Origin: Alicyclobacillus fructus
GTDB lineage: Bacteria; Bacillota; Bacilli; Alicyclobacillales; Alicyclobacillaceae
DNA length: 62,204 bases
Reading direction: 5' to 3'
NCBI RefSeq assembly: GCF_017329605.1
Contig: NZ_JAFMTY010000021.1
Location: 1-62,204, forward strand
In this document: one piece after another, positions 48,131 through 56,328 of the stretch
Position numbering within the stretch: position 1 is the stretch's first letter
Layout of the letters: the number at the start of each line of letters is the position of its first letter
Translations under genes and position numbers: made by a program
Notes under the pieces: model-generated
The model's input: only the letters and a program-made list of their open reading frames with translations
The model's database searches: none
What the model was told of the DNA's origin: nothing

Positions 48131-48904
48131 TCACAGATGGTGAACCGTGACCTCACTGCGCACCAAGAAGCGCAGATTGATGCCGGACTGGCCCACCCCT
48201 TTCGAAATGTAGAAGGGCCCAGCTTCCGCGCGATGCATGCCTGCGTAGATGCCGCGCTTCGCCAACGGGCCCATGGGTTTGAGATAGTAAAAGAACGGAA
48301 GTTGAAACTGCTTGCCGTGCAGATGCCCTGCCATGAAGGCGTCAAACTTGCGCTGCGCTGAAAGAACAAACGTCGGGTCGTGAGTCATCACCACGACCGG
48401 CCAGTCCTTGCGCACGCGCTCGTACGCCGAACGTTCATCGCTCTTTCCCGTTTGATAATCGTCGATCCCGACGAGATTGAATCCGTCCAGAATGACGGCT
48501 TCGTTCCGAAGAACCGTCACGCCGTGATCCTCCAGAACATGGACCAGCCGGCGAATCCGCCCCCGAAGCCGATAGTCGTGGTTCCCAAGCACGGCATACA
48601 TCGGCACGCCGACGCTTTGCAGCGCCCGGAGATACGGCATCAGACGATGGATGGCTCTCTCGGAGTCCACATAATCTCCCGTCAGACAGATGTAGTCCGG
48701 ACGCTCCGCTCGGCAGACGGACTTCAGGCGATCCGGCTGAACGCGATTTCGTTCGACGTGAAGATCGCTCACCTGAAGAATGGTTCGCGCCAGGCCGAGT
48801 TGCCAGTCGACGTGTTCCACCTTGAGCCACTGCGTGGGCAACACGGTCGTCACATACCCTATGCCGCCGAGACCCGCCAGGCCAGCGGCCCACCACGTCC
48901 ACAT
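48131..48904 (-). CDS. Membrane-anchored metallophosphoesterase
   Basis: 257 residues. An N-terminal hydrophobic anchor (residues 4-20) is followed by the calcineurin-like motifs QVSDLHVERN, LTGDYVDSE, LGNHDYRLR, VVVMTHDPT and FMAGHLHGKQ, in the YkuE-like order. ATG 48904 has GGAGGGACG upstream; a longer open frame continues through the tRNA-Val gene and is rejected. Likely a phosphodiesterase acting at the membrane surface; substrate unknown. Confidence 0.87.
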   Translation of the reverse strand: MWTWWAAGLAGLGGIGYVTTVLPTQWLKVEHVDWQLGLARTILQVSDLHVERNRVQPDRLKSVCRAERPDYICLTGDYVDSERAIHRLMPYLRALQSVGVPMYAVLGNHDYRLRGRIRRLVHVLEDHGVTVLRNEAVILDGFNLVGIDDYQTGKSDERSAYERVRKDWPVVVMTHDPTFVLSAQRKFDAFMAGHLHGKQFQLPFFYYLKPMGPLAKRGIYAGMHRAEAGPFYISKGVGQSGINLRFLVRSEVTVHHL

Positions 48905-49131
48905 CGCTAGCGTCCCTCCAGAACGGGGAAGAGTGTCTTTGCCCAATGGATACGCCTCATGTTGTGATCGCCACTCCTCGCCCGTCCCTCCAGCCCGGTG
49001 AGGCGACAGGACAGATGGATAGAAGTTCGACACAAGGGCGAATGCCACCTCTATTGATCTCAAAGAAAGTTCAAAGCGAGCTTGAATTCCGCCAAAACCG
49101 TCCGAGAAACCTGCGCAAAGGCTGAGTACGG

Positions 49132-49161
49132 AAAGGCCGCCGGACATGTTGCCCGGCGGCC
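49132..49161 (-). terminator. Terminator of tRNA-Val
   Basis: GGCCGCCGG/CCGGCGGCC perfect 9-bp stem, then TTT on the minus strand, ten nt after the tRNA. Confidence 0.85.
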
Positions 49162-49170
49162 TCGAGTGAA

Positions 49171-49242
<72 letters not shown>

Positions 49243-49255
49243 ACACAGCCCCCTC

Positions 49256-49285
49256 ATTGTAGCAACCGAAAACAGGAGGTGTCAA
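49256..49285 (-). promoter_or_regulatory. Promoter of tRNA-Val
   Basis: TTGACA, 18-nt spacer, TACAAT on the minus strand, 14 nt before the tRNA. Confidence 0.8.
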
Positions 49286-49410
49286 CGACAGGTGGACTTG
49301 AGAACGGTTGATCGCGCCCCTATCCTTCTCGTATCCTATCGAAGCTGCCTGTATCGAGTTGCAGGTGAAGGCCATGCGGGTAACCATCCATGCGAAGAAG
49401 GAGGATGTTT

Positions 49411-50139
49411 GTGTCACTTCCACACCTCACGTTGTCTTCCTACGCTGACGTGGAACGAGCGATGCTCACGTTGGTGGAAGAGCACTTCCTGAACGGTCGC
49501 TTTCTGCAGACGCTTGGCGCCGGGGCGTACAGCGAGGCTCAAATCCGGTACTTCGCGCTCCAATACGGATATTACAGCCGACATTTCCCGCGCGTGCTCG
49601 GTGCCGCCATCGCCGCCATGCCTCCCATCGACACGTGGTGGGTCCCAATCGCCGACAACCTCTGGGATGAGGCGGGACGCGGCCAACCAGGCCGGGCACA
49701 TGAAAAACTCTATCTCACGTTTCTTCGGACCGTCGCCCCCGACGCACGCTTAGACGGGCACGGCATCCCCGACGTCCCCATGTCCAAAGCGGTGGGGAAG
49801 GCCGTGGACACGTTCATCCAATTCTTCCGCGAAGCCACGCCGCTTCAGGCGATGGCGGCCGTGGGTCTGGGTTCCGAGCTCTTCGCGGGCCAAGTGATGG
49901 CTCGAATCGGTGAAGGCTTCCGGCATCCGCATTACCAGCGCCGAGGGCCCATCAACACGTTGTTTTGGGACGTTCACGCCGACGAGCATGAGCCTCGACA
50001 TTACCAGCTGTGCAAACAAATCCTCGAGACGTTCACCTCCACGCACGATCTCGAGGTGATGTATGAAACCGGTCGATACATCGCGCTCTCCGAGGCGCAG
50101 ATGTACGACGAATTGCACGAAGAGATGATGTCTCTCTAA
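49411..50139 (+). CDS. Heme-oxygenase-fold (TenA/PqqC-like) iron-dependent oxidase candidate
   Basis: 242 residues, all-helical. GAGAYSEAQIRYFALQYGYYSRHFPRVLGAA at the start of the core is typical of the iron-containing redox/heme-oxygenase-like family. Possible metal ligands are Glu87, His97 (GRAHEKLY), Glu156 and the His/Asp cluster at 189-197 (HADEHEPRH). Such proteins (CADD-like, UndA-like) use two irons to oxidise small molecules. GTG 49411 follows AAGGAGG by 6 nt; an ATG upstream touches it. No partner genes adjoin, so the substrate is open. Confidence 0.72.
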   Translation: MSLPHLTLSSYADVERAMLTLVEEHFLNGRFLQTLGAGAYSEAQIRYFALQYGYYSRHFPRVLGAAIAAMPPIDTWWVPIADNLWDEAGRGQPGRAHEKLYLTFLRTVAPDARLDGHGIPDVPMSKAVGKAVDTFIQFFREATPLQAMAAVGLGSELFAGQVMARIGEGFRHPHYQRRGPINTLFWDVHADEHEPRHYQLCKQILETFTSTHDLEVMYETGRYIALSEAQMYDELHEEMMSL

Positions 50140-50146
50140 AAGTCCA

Positions 50147-50181
50147 GGGGCGACGGCATCCCCTTCGGATTCCGTCGCCCC
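50147..50181. terminator. Terminator between convergent genes
   Basis: Perfect 10-bp stem GGGGCGACGG/CCGTCGCCCC with a 15-nt loop. Confidence 0.75.
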
Positions 50182-50192
50182 TCTCCGTTCTG

Positions 50193-50639
50193 TCACCGCT
50201 CCCCTTCGTCCAAAGGCGAGATGGGAAGCTGAGCCAATCGCTCCCACAGTCCCGAGGCAAACTTGGCGAGGTTCACCGGTCGAAGCGTGTCGCGATCGAC
50301 AAATGCGTGGCGCGTTTCTCCCCAAGCGCACAAATCCCCTCGCTCATTGGTCACCTCGTAGCGAAACACCAGGCGAGTCCTGCCCAGTTCCACGAGCCTT
50401 GCGCTCACATGCGCGATATCCTCGGCGCGAAGAGCCTTCCGGTAATGACAGGAAACGTCCGTGACCACCACGGTGACGCCGCCATCGTGAAAGTCGGCCA
50501 TATAATGAATACCGTTTTCCTTCAAAAAATGCATTCTCGCAATGGAGAACCAGTCAACGTACGACGGGTGATACACGATCCCTGCCGGATCGCACTCCCC
50601 CCAGCGAACTTCAAGCGTTGTGACGACGCGCTCTGGCAT
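50193..50639 (-). CDS. Acyl-CoA thioesterase, 4HBT/YbgC-like
   Basis: 148 residues of hotdog fold. RWGECDPAGIVYHPSYVDWF contains the 4HBT active-site Asp (DPAGI motif), followed by the long helix and beta sheet. It probably hydrolyses acyl-CoA thioesters. ATG 50639 with TGGAGGA upstream; a much longer open frame has no family similarity. Confidence 0.87.
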   Translation of the reverse strand: MPERVVTTLEVRWGECDPAGIVYHPSYVDWFSIARMHFLKENGIHYMADFHDGGVTVVVTDVSCHYRKALRAEDIAHVSARLVELGRTRLVFRYEVTNERGDLCAWGETRHAFVDRDTLRPVNLAKFASGLWERLAQLPISPLDEGER

Positions 50640-50706
50640 GTTCCATTCCTCCAGGCCTCTATCGGTGCCCTTCGATTCTACCAGACGCACGCCGCCGCCT
50701 GCATGT

Positions 50707-51066
50707 TTACGAGCCTGGAGGCCGGGCATATCCGTCGGACGCCTGTTGCGGCGAGGCATTCGCGGGCGAAGCAGAAGCGGTCGCCCCGTCACCCGCGAGG
50801 CCCGAGCTCGCTTGACTTCCGCTCGAAGCGCCGCCACCACCGGATGAAGAGGAGGACGTGCCCGACGACTTGCTGTGCGTCATGAAAATGGCGATCACGG
50901 TGACGACCGACGCCACCGCATTGGCGATCGCGTTCATCTCGGGATCCGTGATAAAGGGAAGCCCGAGCGCATCCGTAATGAGCTTGGCCGAGGCCAACAA
51001 GCCGATGATGAGCGTGCTGAGCCGCTTGGTCTGCGCGAGTTGGATCAAGGCGGTCCAGATCTTCAT
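50707..51066 (-). CDS. Holin-like small membrane protein with Ser/Gly/Ala tail
   Basis: 119 residues. Residues 1-63 hold two hydrophobic helices (LSTLIIGLLASAKLITDALG and AIANAVASVVTVIAIFMTH) with a short acidic loop, as in phage holins; the remaining half is Ser, Gly and Ala rich with few charges. GGGTG precedes the ATG. No phage genes are next to it, so it may be a domesticated holin or an unrelated membrane protein. Confidence 0.5.
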   Translation of the reverse strand: MKIWTALIQLAQTKRLSTLIIGLLASAKLITDALGLPFITDPEMNAIANAVASVVTVIAIFMTHSKSSGTSSSSSGGGGASSGSQASSGLAGDGATASASPANASPQQASDGYARPPGS

Positions 51067-51169
51067 CGTGTTTCACCCCCTTCGCCATGTTCTCGTGTAT
51101 GTCACATGCGCTCCAACCGTGCAGGCGTTGACACGAGGTCACCAGGCCCCCAGACTCCTTGCTCTCTTT

Positions 51170-51198
51170 TTGAAAGCAGCTTACGCGTCTTCTATAAT
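51170..51198 (+). promoter_or_regulatory. Promoter of the SDR gene
   Basis: TTGAAA, 17-nt spacer, TATAAT; a strong match 38 nt before the ATG. Confidence 0.85.
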
Positions 51199-51235
51199 GG
51201 GGACGCGTCCAGATAATCAGAGGAGGGAATCAGAC

Positions 51236-51961
51236 ATGGCACAATCGCTCAGGGGATGGAACGCCATCGTGACCGGCGCGGGGAAAGGCATCGGCAAGGC
51301 CATTGCCGAACACCTGGCCAAGGAAGGCGTGAACCTGGGGCTCGTCGCGCGGACAGAAAGCGATCTGAGGCAGGTCGCCGACAGCATCCGCACCGCGTAC
51401 GGCGTGTCGGTGTACACGAGCGCAGCGGACATCGCGGATCGAGCCTCGATCGAGTCGGCCATCGCACAACTGAAGGATCAATTGGGATCCGTGGATGTTC
51501 TCATCAACAACGCAGGAACCGCCAAGTTCGGCAGCGTCCTCGACATGCCCGTCGAGGAATGGGAGCGCATCATCCAAGTGAATCTCCTGGGCACGTATTA
51601 CGCGACGCGCGCCATTTTGCCCCACATGGTGGAGCGCAACCGAGGCCATATTGTCAACATCAGCTCGACCGCCGGCGAGAAGGGCAATGCCACCACGTCG
51701 GCCTATTCCGCGTCGAAGTTCGGACTGCTGGGTTTCACCGAGTCCCTGATGTACGAAGTGAGGAAGCACAACATCCGCGTCATGGCCATCCTGCCGAGCA
51801 CCGTCAACACCGAACTCGCGCGAAACGTCGGCCTCAAGCTCGGCGACGAGGATCACCAGATGCAACCGGAGGATGTGGCCGAACTCGTCATCGATTCGCT
51901 CCGCTTGCCCAACCGGGTGCTCCTGAAATCGGCCACGCTCATCATGACCAATCCGCAATGA
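51236..51961 (+). CDS. SDR-family 3-oxoacyl-ACP reductase-like protein
   Basis: 241 residues. TGAGKGIGKAIAEHL (cofactor binding), NNAG, catalytic Ser in ISSTAGEKG and the Y-x3-K pair in AYSASKFGL are complete. It resembles FabG-like YoxD of B. subtilis rather than the essential FabG, and no fatty-acid genes adjoin. AGAGGAGGG precedes the ATG, with own promoter and terminator. Confidence 0.9.
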   Translation: MAQSLRGWNAIVTGAGKGIGKAIAEHLAKEGVNLGLVARTESDLRQVADSIRTAYGVSVYTSAADIADRASIESAIAQLKDQLGSVDVLINNAGTAKFGSVLDMPVEEWERIIQVNLLGTYYATRAILPHMVERNRGHIVNISSTAGEKGNATTSAYSASKFGLLGFTESLMYEVRKHNIRVMAILPSTVNTELARNVGLKLGDEDHQMQPEDVAELVIDSLRLPNRVLLKSATLIMTNPQ

Positions 51962-51967
51962 AAACTC

Positions 51968-52006
51968 ACCCCGCCTCTGGCCATCTCAGCCTGGGCGGGG
52001 TATCTT
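51968..52006 (+). terminator. Terminator of the SDR gene
   Basis: ACCCCGCC...GGGCGGGGT stem followed by ATCTTT. Confidence 0.75.
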
Positions 52007-52021
52007 TGGCTCCCATTCGCC

Positions 52022-52270
52022 TCACGAGGTGCCGCGGCCGCTCGTGGGCTGATGTTGACTTCCACCGAGGGCATTGCCCGTCTCACCGCGATCGCTGCCA
52101 AGCGCCCGGTTGCCGAGATCGGTCCGATTCGTACCCGATTCAGGAGCCGAGCCGTTCACCGTCTGATTGGTGCTTTCGCCGATGAAGTTTCCGCCATGTT
52201 CGCTCACCGTGTCGCAGCCCGTGAGGGCGGCTGCGACAAGAAGCGCCACCGCTGCCACTCCCCACCGCAA
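52022..52270 (-). CDS. Small lipoprotein
   Basis: 82 residues. Signal peptide RWGVAAVALLVAAALTGC with lipobox LTGC; the mature part is hydrophilic, rich in Asn, Gly, Ser and Thr. The start is TTG at 52270 with AAAGGAG upstream. Function unknown. Confidence 0.7.
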   Translation of the reverse strand: MRWGVAAVALLVAAALTGCDTVSEHGGNFIGESTNQTVNGSAPESGTNRTDLGNRALGSDRGETGNALGGSQHQPTSGRGTS

Positions 52271-52284
52271 GCGACCACACTCCT

Positions 52285-52313
52285 TTGAGTTTTGACGAGA
52301 TCGTGGTTATACT
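52285..52313 (+). promoter_or_regulatory. Promoter of the uracil permease gene
   Basis: TTGAGT, 17-nt spacer, TATACT. The leader is about 47 nt, too short for a PyrR attenuator. Confidence 0.65.
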
Positions 52314-52366
52314 TTCCGCGGACCATCGCACACATGCGGGGCCCTGTATCCATCTCACAGGAGGTC

Positions 52367-53536
52367 ATGCCGTTGAACGCTCGTTTGCGAAAGCTTCCGC
52401 TCTCCCTGCAACACGTGTTCGCCATGTTTGGCGCAACGGTGCTCGTCCCCATCCTCACCGGTTTGAGCCCAGGCGCAACCCTGGTGGCGAGCGGCGTCGG
52501 CACGCTCGTGTTTCATGCCGTCACCCGCGGCAAGGTGCCCGCGTATCTGGGATCGTCCTTCGCTTTCATCGCGCCCCTTACCCTGTATGTCACCCGACAT
52601 CATGCGCCAGGGCAGGCCGTCACCGGACTCGTGAGCGTATCCATCGTCTACTTTCTATTTGCGCTTGCCGTGCGCATTGTGGGGTTCGATCGCGTCCGCC
52701 GAGCCATTCCCTCCGTCGTGGTCGGCCCGGTGGTCGCGATCATCGGATTGTCGCTCGCGACCACGGCCGTGACCGTGGATGCGTCCACGCACTGGGACGT
52801 CGCCATCGTGACACTCGCCGCCGCTGTCGTGTGCGCCATCGCCGGCCCCCGCGCCTTGCGGATCATCCCGATTCTCGCGGGCATTGTCATCGGTTACCTG
52901 TACGCGCTCGCCCGGGGCTTCGTACATGTGGGACAAGCCGTGGCTCACGAGGCGTGGATCGAGTTCCCGACCTTCCACGTCCCTGACTGGAGCCTCGCCT
53001 CCATCGCGAGCATGGCGCCCATCGCGCTTGTCACCATGGTCGAGGATCTCGGCCACATGTTTGTCTTGAACGAGATCATCGAGCGCGACGTGACGCGCGA
53101 TCCGGGATTTGCGTCGATCTTGTTCGGCAACGGCCTGGCCACGCTGATTTCCGCGCTCCTCGGCGGGCCCGCGGAGACGACGTACGCGGAGAACCTGGGC
53201 GTGTTGGCCATGACAAGGAACTTCTCGAGCCGCATCATTCAAGGGGCGGCCGTGATCGCCATCATTCTCGGGCTTGTCGGCAAGGTGAGCGCGGTCATTC
53301 AGTCGATCCCGCCCGCCGTGGTGGGGGGCGTGGGCATCCTGCTCTACGGCATGATCGCCGCGATGGGCATTCGGCACATGATTGAGGCGAAGGTGGATTT
53401 GACCAAGACCAAGAATCTCATCGTGGTGGCGGTCATTTTCATCCTTGGCATCGGCGCGCCGCAGAACGGCATCGCCATCGCGACCGTGGCCGGCCTGGTG
53501 ATTTACTGGTTGCTGCCGGATCGCACGGCACCATGA
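52367..53536 (+). CDS. Uracil/xanthine permease, NCS2 family
   Basis: 389 residues with 12-14 helices. FAMFGATVLVPILTGLSP, the paired GSSFAFIAPL and VEDLGHMFVLNE, and the substrate motif GGPAETTYAENLGVLAMTR are those of UraA/PyrP. Imports uracil by proton symport. ATG 52367 is only 2 nt from AGGAGG; TTG 52373 at 8 nt is an alternative start. No other pyr genes adjoin. Confidence 0.9.
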   Translation: MPLNARLRKLPLSLQHVFAMFGATVLVPILTGLSPGATLVASGVGTLVFHAVTRGKVPAYLGSSFAFIAPLTLYVTRHHAPGQAVTGLVSVSIVYFLFALAVRIVGFDRVRRAIPSVVVGPVVAIIGLSLATTAVTVDASTHWDVAIVTLAAAVVCAIAGPRALRIIPILAGIVIGYLYALARGFVHVGQAVAHEAWIEFPTFHVPDWSLASIASMAPIALVTMVEDLGHMFVLNEIIERDVTRDPGFASILFGNGLATLISALLGGPAETTYAENLGVLAMTRNFSSRIIQGAAVIAIILGLVGKVSAVIQSIPPAVVGGVGILLYGMIAAMGIRHMIEAKVDLTKTKNLIVVAVIFILGIGAPQNGIAIATVAGLVIYWLLPDRTAP

Positions 53537-53540
53537 AAAG

Positions 53541-53566
53541 AAAAAACCGCCGTAATCCCACGGCGG
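53541..53566 (-). terminator. Minus-strand terminator-like hairpin
   Basis: Perfect CCGCCGT/ACGGCGG stem with TTTTTT on the minus strand. No minus-strand gene that ends here is recognised; on the plus strand it follows the uracil permease stop but lacks a T tract. Confidence 0.65.
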
Positions 53567-53945
53567 CCACAATGAAACCCAGGGGGAATGGAAGGGTTCA
53601 ATATGTAGCATACGCATTTTCGCTTGAAAGTCCATTGAAATTTTGTGACGTATGAGGACACAGCAGGACAACCGAACTTCACCGCGCCAGCTCGTAGAAA
53701 AAAGCGCCGCCGCAAACGCGGCGGCCAAGCCTATTCAGGGGGTTTCAGGGGGGTTCCGCAGTTCTTACGATACCACCCCCAGCTTGAAGAACCCTCGAAA
53801 TCCACTCCCGGTGCCCTCGACTGCGCAACAGATGAGGAACGGCGATGGCAAGAACGGATGGCTCTCGGCGCGCATAATCTGGGATAGGTTTTCCCCGGGG
53901 AAACTCGCGCATGGAATGGGGTATCTCGGCGAGGAGGTCCAGGAA
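53567..53945. other. Region without a recognised gene
   Basis: Several overlapping frames are open but none has family character. It holds a second minus-strand terminator (53698-53725), a palindrome TTTCCCCGGGGAAA near 53890 and short G runs. I cannot assign a gene. Confidence 0.5.
53698..53725 (-). terminator. Second minus-strand terminator-like hairpin
   Basis: Perfect 8-bp stem GCCGCCGC/GCGGCGGC, AAAC loop, then GCTTTTTTC on the minus strand. It implies a minus-strand transcript from the right, but no clear gene lies there. Confidence 0.65.
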
Positions 53946-54074
53946 ATGAAGTGGATCTTGGGCGCAGTGGCCGTTGGCGCCTTGCTCGCAGCCCGCTCCG
54001 CCGTCCTGCATGCCGCAGGACCCCGAGCCCGCGCCAGCGGTCAGCGTGATCGAGTTCGTCGCCATCACCTGTGA
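53946..54074 (+). CDS. Small exported or membrane peptide (hypothetical)
   Basis: 42 residues starting MKWILGAVAVGALLAA, signal-peptide-like, with a strong GGAGG 8 nt before ATG and a terminator 10 nt after the stop. The basic C-terminal half looks less natural than an alternative frame (PQDPEPAPAVSVIEFVAIT), so a small indel may have changed it. No family recognised. Confidence 0.4.
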   Translation: MKWILGAVAVGALLAARSAVLHAAGPRARASGQRDRVRRHHL

Positions 54075-54083
54075 AACATACAC

Positions 54084-54127
54084 AAGGCCTGCTTCCCGCG
54101 CGTCACATCCGGGATGCAGGCCTTTGG
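54084..54127 (+). terminator. Terminator after the small ORF
   Basis: Perfect 9-bp stem AAGGCCTGC/GCAGGCCTT with a 23-nt loop, then TGG. Confidence 0.65.
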
Positions 54128-54182
54128 ATCATATCGCCGCGCTCGAGGCTCTATTCCATCGATGGTCAAACCCCGCATCGCC

Positions 54183-54362
54183 TCAGAAGCTGCCTTTCGC
54201 CAAGCCGATGACCACGAGGACGAGCATCAAAGCGATGTACACGCGAAGTCCCCAGAACACCGCCTTGACCCAGCCCTTCACGTGGGCACGCGGCAGCGGC
54301 TCCGACGGGGGAATCGGCGCAACCGGCACCCGTTCAACCATCACGTCGTGCTTACGCTTCAT
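54183..54362 (-). CDS. Small membrane protein following the NRAMP-related gene
   Basis: 59 residues: a basic, Pro-rich N-terminal half and one C-terminal helix (VYIALMLVLVVIGLAKG). GGAGGAGGG stands 7 nt before the ATG, and it begins 17 nt after the transporter stop, so it is cotranscribed and under the same M-box. Possibly an accessory or regulatory subunit; unproven. Confidence 0.65.
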   Translation of the reverse strand: MKRKHDVMVERVPVAPIPPSEPLPRAHVKGWVKAVFWGLRVYIALMLVLVVIGLAKGSF

Positions 54363-54379
54363 GATTCCACCCTCCTCCC

Positions 54380-55723
54380 TCAGAACAGATGCGGAAAGAT
54401 GACCGTCAACCCAGACAATCCGTTCAGCACCACGAGGAGCCCGATGATGGCAAATCCCGACACGTTCTGCCACCTGCGATTCACGTGCTGGCCCATCACG
54501 TCGCGATCGTTCAAAAGAAGCATCAGGAACATGAGCGCCGCCGGCATAAAGATGGACGCGATGACCTGGACAATCATGTTCAGAAAGCCAAGCGGCGCAT
54601 GCGGTATCAGCACGATGGCGGCCGCGATCACGGCGCTCGCAATCCCCGGCACATAGAACTTCCAAGCCAAGCGAGCCGGCATGTTGATGCTCTTCGGCCA
54701 GTGGAACGCCTCGCCCATCGCCCACGAGGTGCTTGCCGTGAGCGCGATGGCGGCGATGAGGCCTGCTTCGACGAGGCCCAAGGCGAACAGCCGCTCGCCG
54801 ACGGGACCGATTTTCGCGCCCAGCACGTTCAAGATACCGGAGATATCCAGGTTCACGCCTCGCGAACCATGCATCACCGTGCCGGTCAACACGATGATGG
54901 CGCACGCCACCACGATCATCGCCAGTGTGCCAAGCGCCGTATCCAGCTGGCCATGGCGGATATCTCGCTCCGTCAGCCCCTTGTCAACCACGGACGACTG
55001 TTGGAAAAACAGCATCCAAGGCGCAATGGTGGTGCCAAAGTTGGCCAGAATGATGAACAAGAACGACGGCGTAAAACCACCGGGTACATTCCAGTTCACG
55101 AACGCGTCCGCCACGGCGGACCAATGCGGCTTCGCCATGAACATCAACGGAATGAAGATCAGATTGCCGGCAGCGATCCACAGCGCGATGCGCTCCCAGG
55201 TGTAATACCTCAGCACCAAAAGGGCAAACACGTCGATGGCAAGCGCGATGGATTCGCTCAACCAGCCAGGAACGCCGAACACGCCCATTCCAATTTTGAT
55301 TCCAATGAACTCCGTGACCAAGGTGAGCACATTCGCCACGACGAGATCGATCAAGGAAAACCAGCCCCAGAACGCACCGTACCGGCCCCAGATCATCTCG
55401 GCATGGCCCCTCTGCGTCACAGCGCCGAGGCGCACCGTCATCTCCTGAACGACGTACGCGATGAAACCCGCGATGATGAGCGAAGGAATGAAAAAGCCAA
55501 TGCCGTAGGTGGCGCCCGTCTGAGCGTAGGTGATGACGCCACCCGCGTCGTTGTCGGCGATCATCGTCAACACACCGGGACCTATCAGGACCAAAATCAG
55601 GCGAAGCCTCGCCCAAAAGCCCCGCTTGTTGTGCAAATTGGCAACACGAGCCATATCCTTAGCGCGGAGTTCGCGCTCCAGCTCATGCAAATCCTTCGCA
55701 TACACATGAACATTGCGAGCCAT
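54380..55723 (-). CDS. NRAMP-related metal transporter (Mg2+-type, NRMT-like)
   Basis: 447 residues with about eleven helices. The helix-1 site, DPGN in Mn2+/Fe2+ NRAMPs, is DNDAGG (57-62), and the helix-6 site, usually MPHN, is IAPWM (233-237), lacking the Met that selects transition metals. This is the pattern of NRAMP-related Mg2+ transporters. An M-box Mg2+ riboswitch upstream (55950-56105) supports Mg2+ uptake. ATG 55723 lies after GAGGTGA; the GTG three codons upstream overlaps that site. Confidence 0.82.
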   Translation of the reverse strand: MARNVHVYAKDLHELERELRAKDMARVANLHNKRGFWARLRLILVLIGPGVLTMIADNDAGGVITYAQTGATYGIGFFIPSLIIAGFIAYVVQEMTVRLGAVTQRGHAEMIWGRYGAFWGWFSLIDLVVANVLTLVTEFIGIKIGMGVFGVPGWLSESIALAIDVFALLVLRYYTWERIALWIAAGNLIFIPLMFMAKPHWSAVADAFVNWNVPGGFTPSFLFIILANFGTTIAPWMLFFQQSSVVDKGLTERDIRHGQLDTALGTLAMIVVACAIIVLTGTVMHGSRGVNLDISGILNVLGAKIGPVGERLFALGLVEAGLIAAIALTASTSWAMGEAFHWPKSINMPARLAWKFYVPGIASAVIAAAIVLIPHAPLGFLNMIVQVIASIFMPAALMFLMLLLNDRDVMGQHVNRRWQNVSGFAIIGLLVVLNGLSGLTVIFPHLF

Positions 55724-55900
55724 GACTATCACCTCTGGACGGGCGATGGGCAGGCAGTCCCCACGCCCTCATAGAATGCGATCCATCGAATCCTGGACGT
55801 CGGCCCATCATTCGCGACCTTGTTACACCGATTGGGCGACTACTCGACGGACTGTCCATACCCATCACCTCCTCCACGGCTCCTCTCATGGCTCCAACGA

Positions 55901-55923
55901 AAAGCCCCCTGGAAACCAGGGGG
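55901..55923 (-). terminator. M-box terminator
   Basis: Perfect 8-bp stem CCCCCTGG/CCAGGGGG followed by CTTTTCG. An upstream AACCAGGGGG copy can pair with the same CCCCCTGG as antiterminator. Confidence 0.85.
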
Positions 55924-55949
55924 CATAGGCAGATCCTATGCATATCCCC

Positions 55950-56105
55950 CCTGGTTGAGCTTTGGCACTATACGACGTAGGGATAACCCAGCCACGTTAG
56001 GTAAAGCCTTAAGCCGGCCATACCTGTTCTACCCATTGGCGTGTCTCCACGTTTCCGGGCAGTGGCTTGTGTTCGTATAGTAGCCTCGCCTAACGAGGAA
56101 CGCAT
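55950..56105 (-). promoter_or_regulatory. M-box (ykoK) Mg2+ riboswitch
   Basis: Minus strand shows the M-box conserved order: CGTTAGGCGAGGCTACTATA, AAGCCACTGCCCGGAAACG, GACACGCCAATGGGT, then CCTACGTCGTATAGTGCCAAAGCTC. The TACTATACGA and TCGTATAGTG segments close the long stem as in known M-boxes. Ends are approximate. With Mg2+ bound the terminator at 55901-55923 should form. Confidence 0.92.
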
Positions 56106-56181
56106 CTTCAAACGTAAGGTATGCAATTCCCGCAACGCGGTTCCGGGCATGCGCCATGTGAACCGCCTGCTTTCCTCTGCC

Positions 56182-56210
56182 TTTGTAACACGCGGCGAAG
56201 CCCCTGTCAA
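56182..56210 (-). promoter_or_regulatory. Promoter of the M-box transcript
   Basis: TTGACA, 17-nt spacer, TACAAA on the minus strand. Confidence 0.7.
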
Positions 56211-56328
56211 GATCTCAGAGACAAGAAAGCGTTCTCGTCCCTCATATTTGATCATGCGCCTCGGTCGCTACGCTTCAACGGCTCGTTCGCAGCCGGATGG
56301 ACGCACATGACACACCCCGCGGTTCGTG

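Noticed and set aside
53745-54083. 112-codon minus-strand frame ending 20 nt before a terminator
   Set aside because: Tempting because of the terminator, but composition is unnatural, no ribosome site is seen and it overlaps a better small plus-strand ORF.
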